This document shows, piece after piece, positions 1 to 7,657 of a stretch of DNA of 64,000 bases (positions are counted from its first letter, which is position 1; each line of letters opens with the position of its first letter). Source of the stretch: Geopsychrobacter electrodiphilus DSM 16401. Lineage in GTDB: Bacteria > Desulfobacterota > Desulfuromonadia > Desulfuromonadales > Geopsychrobacteraceae. Below the pieces are notes generated by a model, which was not told the DNA's origin, did no database searches, and saw only the letters and a list, made by a program, of their open reading frames with translations. The position numbers and the translations under genes are program-made. The DNA lies in assembly GCF_000384395.1 (NCBI RefSeq), contig NZ_ARWE01000001.1:248001-312000 (forward strand), in the 5' to 3' direction.

Positions 1-197
1 TCAAGTACCGCAATGAATACAAATACGCTGAGATCGTAGAGGATGAGATTCACTATGACGGCGAGGTGGTACCTTCAGTCTCAAAGATGGCAAGTGTTAT
101 GTGTAACAACACTTCAGTGAATGCTTGGATCAATGTTGAAGTAAAAAGACCCTCTGACAAGACCTGGATAATTGCTGATATCATTCGCAAGGGTTAG
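1..197 (+). CDS. C-terminal end of a hypothetical protein (5' partial)
   Basis: An open frame enters from the left edge (first complete codon at 3) and stops at TAG 195-197, leaving about 64 C-terminal residues. The tail contains PSVSKMASVM, then SVNAWINVEV and TWIIADIIRKG. This loosely resembles the small C-terminal modules (RAMA/DUF4357-like, pattern 'S..aA....s.NgW..W') found on restriction-modification and nuclease proteins, but the likeness is by eye and weak. It is followed after 30 bases by a second small gene on the same strand, so the two may be co-transcribed. The coding status is likely but not certain, because neither start nor family is visible. Confidence 0.5.
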   Translation, partial: KYRNEYKYAEIVEDEIHYDGEVVPSVSKMASVMCNNTSVNAWINVEVKRPSDKTWIIADIIRKG

Positions 198-227
198 TTC
201 AAATTCTTCTCAAGGCAGGAGTCAAGA

Positions 228-497
228 ATGGACATGACACATCACGCTCAGACAAGGTCCCAGCAAAGAGGAATATCTCCGGTTCATCTGAAACTGCTTA
301 CCGCTTTTGGGCAGTCGGAGAAAATGCCTGGAAATGCAACGGCGGTTTTCTTGGGAAAGAAGGGCCTGAAAGACCTTGAGTTCATCTTGCGTGAGGGCCT
401 ACAGGTCATGGATAAGCTAAAGGGACAAGTTGTCCTCCTAGCTGAAGATGATAGCGTGATCACTTGCTACCATAGAACCAAGCGGACTTGGCGCTAG
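228..497 (+). CDS. Small DUF4258-like protein (possible RelE/BrnT-type toxin fold)
   Basis: An 89-residue basic protein with no signal peptide. The start ATG 228 has an AGGAG-type ribosome site about 9 bases upstream; a second in-frame ATG lies two codons later. The N-terminus (THHAQTRSQQRGIS) matches the 'H...R..qRgI' opening of DUF4258-type small proteins, and the C-terminus ends in VITCYHRTKR, like the 'viTvyr' ending of that group. Several members of that fold are toxins of toxin-antitoxin pairs; whether this one is toxic is unknown. The next gene begins 44 bases downstream on the same strand and could be its partner. The family call is motif-based only. Confidence 0.55.
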   Translation: MDMTHHAQTRSQQRGISPVHLKLLTAFGQSEKMPGNATAVFLGKKGLKDLEFILREGLQVMDKLKGQVVLLAEDDSVITCYHRTKRTWR

Positions 498-541
498 GAG
501 AAACGACACAGGATGGAAGCCAAAAAGAGGAGGGACTTAGC

Positions 542-877
542 ATGTTAGATGAAATCAGGAATGCCTTGGAAAAAACAGCAAAGATGGACAACTCCATAGA
601 CCGGGCGGAGGAGCTGGATGTTTGTCTCACTTGGATCGAAGATGAACTGGAAGGATGTGGTCTGACTGACCAAGAGTTGGAGAGAATCAACAACATACGC
701 AAGGCCCATTGTCGCGAATTCATCGAATCATTGAGTGGCTACGGCAATTCTGGATATGAGGAGGCCGGACCACTGGCTGGATTGTTTCTCCACCATATTC
801 AACTATGGGGAGAGTTGGGTAGGGATGATCCTGAATTGCTTACAAAGGTCCAGCCCTTTTTCGTATGTATTGAATAG
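542..877 (+). CDS. Hypothetical acidic 111-residue protein
   Basis: I start this at ATG 542 (MLDEIRNALEK) because a strong GGAGGG ribosome site lies about 7 bases upstream; a longer TTG-initiated frame from 488 overlaps the previous gene and has no such site. The product is acidic, soluble and predicted helical, with an ELDVCLTWIEDELEGCGL segment and no domain I recognise. It follows the DUF4258-like gene by 44 bases in the same direction. The pairing of a small basic with a small acidic protein fits a two-gene module, but the function is unknown and the toxin-antitoxin reading is speculative. Confidence 0.6.
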   Translation: MLDEIRNALEKTAKMDNSIDRAEELDVCLTWIEDELEGCGLTDQELERINNIRKAHCREFIESLSGYGNSGYEEAGPLAGLFLHHIQLWGELGRDDPELLTKVQPFFVCIE

Positions 878-909
878 ATTTTTGTTTGCAATAAGACGCT
901 GAGGTAGCC

Positions 910-995
910 GTAGACTTCTCGCCATAGGGTGGGATCGGATTCGGACAGGGGGTGAAGGTCGTCGAGGGATCGGTAGTGGTTCATTGAGGGGGTCC
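910..995. repeat. Direct repeat, left copy, flanking the nuclease gene
   Basis: This 86-base stretch aligns without long gaps to 3683-3768, sharing exact runs such as 'tcggacaggg' and 'tgaaggtcgtcgaggg'. I judge the two copies roughly 80 percent identical by eye. The copies are in the same orientation and lie on either side of the minus-strand gene at 1073-3490. Confidence 0.7.
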
Positions 996-1007
996 TCTCT
1001 TGGGGGA

Positions 1008-1046
1008 GAAAAAGAAAGGCCCAACCAAATGTGATCTGGTCGGGCC
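1008..1046 (-). terminator. Rho-independent terminator of the nuclease gene
   Basis: On the minus strand, arms at 1037-1046 and 1018-1027 form a 10-pair stem with one mismatch (GGCCCGACCA against TGGTTGGGCC). It is followed by TTTCTTTTTC. It lies 27 bases beyond the stop of the 1073-3490 gene and closes that transcript. Confidence 0.7.
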
Positions 1047-1072
1047 ATTGTGCGGATAGTTGTAAATGGTTT

Positions 1073-3490
1073 TTAAGGTTTCTTGCGGGTCAGGCGCTTC
1101 TTATTTTTCTCATCTAACCATGTATGATAAGAAGGCATTTTGAGGTAGAGTTGCTGGGTCAGATCGGCCAAGACTCTCAGGTTTTCTAGCCTTATGTAGG
1201 CTGGTCGAACAATGTCGGCGTGTCTACCACCGACTTCTTCCCATGCATTTTGGAGCGAATAACCTGCAAACAACTCTGTGCCAGTCAGCATGATTACTGG
1301 TGCCCGCGTTTGTTGTCTTTCTTTTATGTACTCGCGACCCCACTCAGCAAATTTTGCAATACGTTTAATTTCGTCAGTGGACAAGTCGGCCGCTTGTTTC
1401 ATCGTTGAAAAAACAACTACAGATCCTGGAAAGCGGCAAGCAAGGGTCTTCATCCTATCGATGTCTTCGGCTTTGAACACCTCTTTCCCAAAACTTTTCG
1501 CTTCGCCAAAAACGACTTCAGTAGGGAAATTATTTCCAAAAAACTGCTGTCTTTGATACCAGAGTATGAAATCGGACTCTATCTCAATTTTTGGTTCAAG
1601 TTCGAGTGTTTGTCCAGCAGACCAAGTTGTATTTGCTTCGTGAAATTGACCAATTACTTCCGAAAAAAATCTAATTGACAAAGAGGCAGCGTAACCCCCT
1701 TTGGCATAATCTGGTAATGCAAAAGGTCCAACTAGCCGATATGCCCACCGAGTATTTATACTGCTCGGATCAATATTAGGAAAATTAAACTGTTGTAAAC
1801 AACGACTACAGTCAATTTTTTGGTCTAAATTTTTTAATGAATACCAACTCCAGTTTGAGCACTTCGTACACTTAACTTCCAACCCTAGTTCTACTGCGCC
1901 CCTTTCGACGAGACCTTTAAAGTTTCTTTCATGCCTATCATTGGCTTTCGTTGCATTGTTGATTCTGTTTCTGAACTCCTGATGGTGGGCACTCCGCGAT
2001 ACAGGCCTGCGGGAAATTTCATTTAGCCATCGGACAATCTCTGCATTAGCAAAATTTGCAACACCCCAAAAGCCGCCTAATGTTTGAATTATCTGTTGGG
2101 TTGCTTTTCCAGCATCGGATAGTTGGCATTTAATTCCGATTTTCTCAAGCCAATTGCTGATAGCTGTTGAGCCACAAGGGAGTTCCCATCTTTTAGATAA
2201 ATCTTTATATTTAGGAAACGTCACTAACCCTTCTGTCGTAGGTAAAAGGTGGTTTCCTCCAAGACCGAAATTTGGATAAACGGGGTTTTTAAAATTACAG
2301 GGAAACGTGGTGGCAATTTGATTTTTGTAGCTATGATCATTCAGGGTGACTACATTCGCATAACAATTGCTATTCCCATATTTTTCAGAAAAATCTGGTG
2401 CCAAGACGTCAAAGTGTATCTCAGGTTTATCATCAATAAATGCAGAATCGAAAGACTTCTCATCGGCGGACAATGTTGGTCGCATTTCACGGTGGGTAAA
2501 ATTTGGCGATGATCTCCAAATGGAGGGATACCAGTCTTGACGGCAATTCGCTCCATCGACATCAACTCGTAAATGTTTTTTGTGTAGATCTTCAATGTCT
2601 GTAGTTGGGATTGACCTCGAAAACATAACCGTCGGACGAATCATCACTCCATTAGGGTTCCCAGGTAGTGGTCGATAGTTTTCTAGAATATAATCCCTGC
2701 AAAAATCGGAAAGAGCTTCGATCCATTGAACCGGAATAGGTAAAACATTACGTGTTACTGCCCGAAGATTCCAGAAGTCGATTAAGTCCCTTGGTTCATG
2801 CGTATCTAGAATAAACAGGGCTGGATCACGATGATCATGATAATGAACCTCTATCTCTGATCTCCCAATGCGTAGTGCTGAGGTGAAGCTAGATTTGTAG
2901 AGTTCGGCAAGGGCCCTACTGCCAAGTGTTTGAACTTTGGGAGTAAATACATCAGTAAAACCCTTATGCAAATACTTTAAATCTTGTTCTTCTGGGAAAG
3001 CCCCGAACATACAGGCGCAGAACTCTTTCAGTTTTCTTGACTCAGGTGTAATGTCGACGATGTTATGTTCATGTCTATGGGCAAATTGAAACTCCTTGCG
3101 ATAGAGGTCCCTATATAGATCAAATACACTCTGACCGAAGCCCTGCCTGTCGCGATCACCATCTAGAGTCAAAATGTCTTCTATTTGCAATACTCTGCCT
3201 CTTTCAAAGCCAAGAGAATTTGCTAAGCCCTTTTCAGCTTCAACAAGAAAGTCCGGTTCGAAAAAGTCTAGATATCCATTAATTATCTGTGTAGCATTTT
3301 CAAAGTGGTTATTGTGTCGATCCCACCATTTAGGTAATTGTTTGAAGAAAGGAATAATCGGATTGAATTGCCCACCCCACAGGCAAGTGTTTGTCTGGAA
3401 AATTTTGAGGAGTCGTTTTCGATCATTAGGGCGTACGAGAAATGCAAACCTTGCAGGCCGTAGCCTGACTTGAGCATTGATAGACGTCAT
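1073..3490 (-). CDS. Uncharacterised zinc-ribbon protein with PD-(D/E)XK-like nuclease signature
   Basis: An 805-residue soluble protein that I cannot assign to a named family. The start chosen is ATG 3490 (MTSINAQV), because GGGAGG lies 5-6 bases upstream; another ATG four codons earlier has no ribosome site. Visible features, in order: an N-terminal TCLWGGQFNPIIP block (about residues 36-47); a four-cysteine zinc ribbon, KCTKC then about 20 residues to CSRC (from about 540); and near the C-terminus ESDFILW (about 637) followed by a hydrophobic strand VVFGEAKS (about 660). The last two fit the acidic and E-x-K elements of PD-(D/E)XK nucleases. The gene stands alone, has its own terminator, is A+T-rich relative to the core genes and lies between direct repeats near a tRNA. 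I infer a nucleic-acid-targeting protein, plausibly a single-gene defence factor; catalysis and target are unproven. Confidence 0.6.
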   Translation of the reverse strand: MTSINAQVRLRPARFAFLVRPNDRKRLLKIFQTNTCLWGGQFNPIIPFFKQLPKWWDRHNNHFENATQIINGYLDFFEPDFLVEAEKGLANSLGFERGRVLQIEDILTLDGDRDRQGFGQSVFDLYRDLYRKEFQFAHRHEHNIVDITPESRKLKEFCACMFGAFPEEQDLKYLHKGFTDVFTPKVQTLGSRALAELYKSSFTSALRIGRSEIEVHYHDHRDPALFILDTHEPRDLIDFWNLRAVTRNVLPIPVQWIEALSDFCRDYILENYRPLPGNPNGVMIRPTVMFSRSIPTTDIEDLHKKHLRVDVDGANCRQDWYPSIWRSSPNFTHREMRPTLSADEKSFDSAFIDDKPEIHFDVLAPDFSEKYGNSNCYANVVTLNDHSYKNQIATTFPCNFKNPVYPNFGLGGNHLLPTTEGLVTFPKYKDLSKRWELPCGSTAISNWLEKIGIKCQLSDAGKATQQIIQTLGGFWGVANFANAEIVRWLNEISRRPVSRSAHHQEFRNRINNATKANDRHERNFKGLVERGAVELGLEVKCTKCSNWSWYSLKNLDQKIDCSRCLQQFNFPNIDPSSINTRWAYRLVGPFALPDYAKGGYAASLSIRFFSEVIGQFHEANTTWSAGQTLELEPKIEIESDFILWYQRQQFFGNNFPTEVVFGEAKSFGKEVFKAEDIDRMKTLACRFPGSVVVFSTMKQAADLSTDEIKRIAKFAEWGREYIKERQQTRAPVIMLTGTELFAGYSLQNAWEEVGGRHADIVRPAYIRLENLRVLADLTQQLYLKMPSYHTWLDEKNKKRLTRKKP

Positions 3491-3556
3491 GTTCCCTCCC
3501 ATTGCAATTCAGGAAGCCTACCTGAAGTTAAGCAATGTCTCCAACTATTTATAACG

Positions 3557-3590
3557 CCCCTCAATCCTCCCGGTGCGAGGGGTTTTCTTT
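3557..3590 (+). terminator. Plus-strand terminator between the two cassettes
   Basis: CCCCTC (3557-3562) pairs with GAGGGG (3577-3582) and is followed by TTTTCTTTT. No plus-strand gene ends here. It would block transcription entering the ravA side, or be a relic of a lost gene. Confidence 0.4.
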
Positions 3591-3608
3591 TGACGTCCCG
3601 GAGAGAGA

Positions 3609-3643
3609 CCCTCCCCAAAACCCCGGACCGGACCACCCAGGGT
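3609..3643. repeat. Exact 35-base direct repeat, left copy, flanking ravA-viaA
   Basis: These 35 bases, beginning ccctccccaaaacccc and ending acccagggt, recur exactly and in the same orientation at 7241-7275. The two copies bracket the ravA-viaA pair. Confidence 0.85.
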
Positions 3644-3682
3644 TGCACCTCCCGCCTCCCCATCTCAGATGGACATGAACCC

Positions 3683-3768
3683 GTACACTCCTCGCCACAG
3701 GTCGGGATCGGTTTCGGACAGGGGATGAAGGTCGTCGAGGGTTCTGTAGTGGTGCATAGCGGGGCCCT
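3683..3768. repeat. Direct repeat, right copy, flanking the nuclease gene
   Basis: Partner of the repeat at 910-995. It sits beside the left copy of the ravA-flanking repeat, so about 250 bases here form a junction between the two cassettes. Confidence 0.7.
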
Positions 3769-3825
3769 TTCTGGGATAGTTGTTGCTTCTGTTTTAACAA
3801 GGGGCAGGGGCAGCCGGGAAGGACC

Positions 3826-3844
3826 GGAACATAAATCTGTCCCC
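3826..3844. other. Intergenic motif like those near REP-type elements
   Basis: The motif ggaacataaatctgtcccc resembles a short sequence I associate with intergenic REP/transposase-related elements in this group of bacteria. No transposase gene is present. Apart from this motif, the flanking repeats and a promoter, I see no gene between 3503 and 4060. Confidence 0.25.
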
Positions 3845-3919
3845 TATTCGGGATTCTGATTATTTCGGCTGTTTTAGATCAGCCATAGGTGACGCAAAGA
3901 TATCTGAACCATTCAAATT

Positions 3920-3965
3920 TTGACCTAAATTCTCAATTGCTGTACATTGACAAGTATCTTATATT
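3920..3965 (+). promoter_or_regulatory. Candidate sigma-70 promoter(s) for ravA-viaA
   Basis: Two overlapping candidates exist. TTGACC (3920-3925) has a 17-base spacer to TACATT (3943-3948). TTGCTG (3937-3942) has a 17-base spacer to TATATT (3960-3965). The surrounding sequence is A+T-rich and about 100 bases ahead of the first start codon. Confidence 0.4.
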
Positions 3966-4060
3966 ACATGGCAATTTAGAATTTTAAGAGGAAATTAATT
4001 AGCAATCACAAGACATCCGTAGAATGATGGATGGCTTTTTTCTTATGGGGACAAGGAGTC

Positions 4061-4099
4061 ATGAATATGACCAGCAGGGAAGGACTTAATCCTTTATGA
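4061..4099 (+). CDS. Twelve-codon leader ORF overlapping the ravA start
   Basis: ATG 4061 (or 4067) follows a strong AAGGAG at 4053-4058. The frame encodes MNMTSREGLNPL and stops at TGA 4097-4099, which overlaps the ravA ATG at 4096 as ATGA. The ravA start has only an AAGGA placed about 10 bases upstream, so ribosomes finishing this leader probably help start ravA. The peptide itself has no recognisable function, and translation is inferred from the ribosome site alone. Confidence 0.4.
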   Translation: MNMTSREGLNPL

Positions 4100-5703
4100 G
4101 TACTGCAACTACTGAAATAAAAATTAAACAGAAGTCATCTTTTGACAATGAACTGAATCTTAACCAGCAAAGTGATATTCGCGAGCGGTTGAAGCAATTG
4201 CTCTCACAAATTGGTGCAGGGTTGCATGAGCGAGAGCAAATACTTGCTATTGCATTATTGGGCACTATATGTGGACAAAACACTTTCTTGTTTGGGCCTC
4301 CAGGAACAGCAAAAAGTTTGATTTCACGTCGTTTGGCTCGTGCCTTTAAAAGTCCTGTTTATTTCGAATACTTGATGAATAGATTTAGTACGCCCGAGGA
4401 AGTGTTCGGTCCTGTATCAATTAAGGCACTTAAAGAAGATAAATATCTAAGGCAAGTTGAGGGTTATTTGCCGACGGCTAACTTTGCATTCTTGGATGAA
4501 ATTTGGAAATCCAGTCCGGCGATATTAAACACGCTCCTGACATTAATTAACGAACACGTCTTTAAGAATGGCAATGATATTATTGATGTGCCGCTGAAAG
4601 CACTTATCGCGGCATCGAACGAAACTCCTGCCGAAAACCAGGGGTTAGATGCTCTTTACGACAGATTTATCCTCCGTTTGTTGGTGCCACCAATTAAGAA
4701 TGAAGATCGCTTCAATGCATTGCTCAATTCCAAACCATCATTGTCCAAACTGCATGTTGATGTAAATTTAACCATTGATTACCAAGAACTGTCAACATGG
4801 CAGCAACAACTACATAACGTTGCGATCAGTGACGACTCATTACTGATTATTAAATTTATTCGAACAACACTGGCAGAACGTTTTGATGAACTTGGCGTTT
4901 ATGTTTCAGATCGTCGTTGGCAGCGGGCTGCCATGCTTTTGAAAGCATCTGCATTTTGCAACGGTAGAACTGAGACAAACCATAGTGATGCTATTTTACT
5001 TAAGCATTGTCTGTGGACGTCTCAGATACATCTACAAGAAGTTTCTGATATTGTCATGCAAGCGGTAGAAGAGTGTGGGTTTGTCACCGACGCTAACCTT
5101 TCTGAGCTAGACAAAAAGAAAGAATCGCTAGATAAGGAGATTAATAGAGAGCTATTTTTTAATGAAGATGTGTACGATACTGTAAAATTAGGCTGTAATA
5201 AAAAATACTTTAAAGAAACATTTACTTTTAAATCTAAAAGTTATGCTCGTGACACTGAAAGATTTGAGATATTTATGCAGTATTCAGAGTTTAAAGCTAA
5301 AAAGGAATTCACGCCTGTTGATGTTAATGGGAATGAAAACGAAGAGATAATTTGCAAATTTGATGAACAAGGCTCTTGTATAGTTTCTTATGTAAATAAT
5401 TATAATAAATATGAAAATATAATTTTCACTCCTAAAGTTATGTTCCATAAGGGAGATAAAAAAGAAGAGATAAATACGCGTTTAGTCAAATCTCTTGCTG
5501 GATCTGTAATTAAACTGCGAGGCGAATTAAAAAAAACATTGTATTTGACTGAAAAAAAACTTCAAGGCTATAAAATTCACCTTGAAAGCTTGTTTGCAGT
5601 TGAACGAGAAACTGACGTTGCCGTAAAGGGTATTCAATCGCAAATCGGCCAGTTGAAATTACGAATCAAAGATTGTGAGCGTCTGGAAGCGCTATGCAGG
5701 TAA
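4096..5703 (+). CDS. ravA: MoxR-family AAA+ ATPase RavA
   Basis: A 535-residue hexameric-type AAA+ ATPase of the MoxR/RavA group. Walker A is GPPGTAKS (about 67-74), Walker B is FAFLDEIWK (about 130-138) and sensor 1 lies in AASNETP (about 172-178). The blocks EYLMNRFSTPEEVFGP and PAILNTLLTLINE and the later YVSDRRW motif agree with Escherichia coli RavA as I remember it. The C-terminal 200 residues are lysine/glutamate-rich and helical, as expected for the RavA arm and LARA region, but poorly conserved. It overlaps the VWA gene viaA by 10 bases, the usual pairing. In E. coli the pair modulates respiratory complexes and aminoglycoside sensitivity; here the role is unknown. The A+T-rich composition and flanking direct repeats suggest acquisition by transfer. 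Confidence 0.85.
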   Translation: MSTATTEIKIKQKSSFDNELNLNQQSDIRERLKQLLSQIGAGLHEREQILAIALLGTICGQNTFLFGPPGTAKSLISRRLARAFKSPVYFEYLMNRFSTPEEVFGPVSIKALKEDKYLRQVEGYLPTANFAFLDEIWKSSPAILNTLLTLINEHVFKNGNDIIDVPLKALIAASNETPAENQGLDALYDRFILRLLVPPIKNEDRFNALLNSKPSLSKLHVDVNLTIDYQELSTWQQQLHNVAISDDSLLIIKFIRTTLAERFDELGVYVSDRRWQRAAMLLKASAFCNGRTETNHSDAILLKHCLWTSQIHLQEVSDIVMQAVEECGFVTDANLSELDKKKESLDKEINRELFFNEDVYDTVKLGCNKKYFKETFTFKSKSYARDTERFEIFMQYSEFKAKKEFTPVDVNGNENEEIICKFDEQGSCIVSYVNNYNKYENIIFTPKVMFHKGDKKEEINTRLVKSLAGSVIKLRGELKKTLYLTEKKLQGYKIHLESLFAVERETDVAVKGIQSQIGQLKLRIKDCERLEALCR

Positions 5704-7172
5704 GATCGGTAAATAACGCTTCGGCGTTAATTCAAGCTGAAGTACAAACAGGGCACGAAGAACTTTTTTCACAGGTTGATGGGTTGAGTACAGAATTTGG
5801 GAAACTGCTTTCCGATTGGCAGAAAACTAGTGGAAAGTGGCTTCACAGCGAGAACCCATTCGTAGGACACACTGAGAAACTTGAGGGTTGGCATCAACAA
5901 TTTGCGCTAGGAACCCTGAGTGATTCAAGCTTTCTAATCGGCGACTTTCAACGTTTTAGTCGATTTGCCAAAGTGCCTTTTGATTTGGATTTCTGGAATC
6001 GGCAACTCATGGTTGAAGGTGAGTCAGAAAACCCTTTGTCGCATGATATAGGCATAACACAGGAGTTGCTTTTAAGCGATTGGCAAAAAAAACTCGATGA
6101 GGCTCAGGCTGCTTGGCAGGTAGAAAAGTTGCAGCTGTTGCGTGAGCAGTTTTTGATGCAAATCAATGAGTGGCTGAGCTTACTTGCGGAGCTAAAGGAG
6201 GACTTGGAGTCCCTTGGTTTGGAGCCAGGTATTTGGCTCGATTTGAGCAAGGGTGAGTTGAGCTTGCAGCAGATTGACCAGCTTAAACGCTGGGCTAAGT
6301 ATCTTGCCGAAGATGAGGGGGCTCGCGCAATTTGTGAATTGTTGGGTAAGGTGAGGCAAGCCGCAAAATTAGAGCGCGTTGAATGGGTTAAGCAGGCAAT
6401 TTCTGTTGACACACCATACGTAGATGTTTCTTCAAAAGAGGAAATCGTTGGGATAAAACTAGGAAGGGAGATTGAACATACCTTGCCTTCGGAACTGGCT
6501 CTATTGTCAGATTCCGATACTTCCATTTTGTTTGATCTGAAATTTTTGGAATCCAGATTACTCTGTTTCGAGATGCAAGGCATTTCATATATACAAGAGC
6601 AACAAGAAATGGAAGTCGAGCAGGCACAGGCTGATGATGAGAAGCTGGGGCCAATGATCTTATGTGTTGACACCAGTGGTTCAATGTGTGGAGAACCTGA
6701 ACATATTGCAAAAGCAATGGCACTATTTCTGTCAACACAAGCCAGAGCACAAGATCGGAAGTGTTACTTAATTAACTTCTCAACAAATATAGAAACCTAC
6801 GAACTGACAGGCAGAGAAGGGCTTTCTAGGCTGATTAATTTTTTAGGCAGCTCCTTTTATGGAGGTACAGATGTTGGCCTGGCGCTTCGGCATGCGCTTG
6901 AAATAATGAAGCAAGAAGCCTATGCAAAAGCTGATATACTCGTGCTCTCCGATTTTATTATGGGGTCTTTGCCGACAGGAATTTTAAATGCCATCAGCAA
7001 GCAAAGAGAAAATGGGAATACGTTCAATTCATTGGTGATTGGTGATTGTTTTATGACTGAGCGATCACGTACTTATTTTGATCATGAGTGGGTATTCAAC
7101 CCAAAAAAAAGCATAATCCAAGAATTAACTCAGTTTGAAATGTGCATACGTGAACCGAAGGCTAGATTTTAG
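5694..7172 (+). CDS. viaA: VWA-domain partner of RavA (ViaA)
   Basis: A 492-residue soluble protein with a helical N-terminal two-thirds and a C-terminal von Willebrand factor A domain. The metal-ion site is CVDTSGSMCG (about 324-333), with the matching threonine in FYGGTDVG and an aspartate in LVLSDFI. The order and spacing of these motifs and the CYLINFST segment fit ViaA. Its ATG lies inside the last codons of ravA, so the two are translationally coupled. VWA partners of MoxR ATPases act as adaptors that the ATPase remodels; the client is not visible here. No terminator follows, and the 35-base repeat comes 68 bases later. Confidence 0.82.
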   Translation: MQVRSVNNASALIQAEVQTGHEELFSQVDGLSTEFGKLLSDWQKTSGKWLHSENPFVGHTEKLEGWHQQFALGTLSDSSFLIGDFQRFSRFAKVPFDLDFWNRQLMVEGESENPLSHDIGITQELLLSDWQKKLDEAQAAWQVEKLQLLREQFLMQINEWLSLLAELKEDLESLGLEPGIWLDLSKGELSLQQIDQLKRWAKYLAEDEGARAICELLGKVRQAAKLERVEWVKQAISVDTPYVDVSSKEEIVGIKLGREIEHTLPSELALLSDSDTSILFDLKFLESRLLCFEMQGISYIQEQQEMEVEQAQADDEKLGPMILCVDTSGSMCGEPEHIAKAMALFLSTQARAQDRKCYLINFSTNIETYELTGREGLSRLINFLGSSFYGGTDVGLALRHALEIMKQEAYAKADILVLSDFIMGSLPTGILNAISKQRENGNTFNSLVIGDCFMTERSRTYFDHEWVFNPKKSIIQELTQFEMCIREPKARF

Positions 7173-7240
7173 TTTTGCTTCATCATAGGTCCTATCTGGC
7201 GCAGTAATTATGCCTTCCAACATGCCGCCCCGGACACGGT

Positions 7241-7275
7241 CCCTCCCCAAAACCCCGGACCGGACCACCCAGGGT
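7241..7275. repeat. Exact 35-base direct repeat, right copy
   Basis: Identical to 3609-3643 in the same orientation. It lies between viaA and the terminator of tRNA-Pro. Confidence 0.85.
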
Positions 7276-7304
7276 GAAACTTCCCGATCCACTCATTACG
7301 TAAA

Positions 7305-7342
7305 CGAAAAAAGCCCCCGGACCAGAGACGGACCGGAGGCTT
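7305..7342 (-). terminator. Terminator of the tRNA-Pro transcript
   Basis: Arms 7330-7342 and 7311-7323 form a 13-position stem with two mismatches around the loop 7324-7329. On the minus strand it ends in GGGGGCTTTTTTCG. It lies about 65 bases beyond the tRNA 3' end. Confidence 0.7.
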
Positions 7343-7403
7343 CTTTGTTGTCATTTTCGACTCTCGGGTTCGGGACGAGAAGCCGTTTAAACTTATCAAA
7401 AAT

Positions 7404-7482
<79 letters not shown>

Positions 7483-7511
7483 ACAACATCTCTTTCGTGG
7501 TACGGGCCACA

Positions 7512-7540
7512 TTTCTAGCACCCTCGATTGTGAAAATCAA
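7512..7540 (-). promoter_or_regulatory. Candidate promoter of tRNA-Pro
   Basis: On the minus strand, TTGATT (7540-7535), a 17-base spacer and TAGAAA (7517-7512) place transcription start about 20 bases before the tRNA. Confidence 0.5.
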
Positions 7541-7657
7541 GACATTTTGCCATGAACTGAAAACGAAAGTAACAAGTGACCAATGTAGGGCCAGGAACTG
7601 TCAGCTGCCGGCGCAGGTGGCGGCCAGGTGGATGACCGGCCGGGATGGCAATCCGGC

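Noticed and set aside
3470-3859. 129-codon plus-strand ORF between the nuclease gene and ravA
   Set aside because: It runs through the intergenic repeats and a terminator, has no ribosome site and the translation is low-complexity.
4096-7172. A ternary MoxR-VWA conflict system of the VMAP type
   Set aside because: Only the ATPase and VWA partner are present and both match RavA/ViaA; no third effector component is seen.
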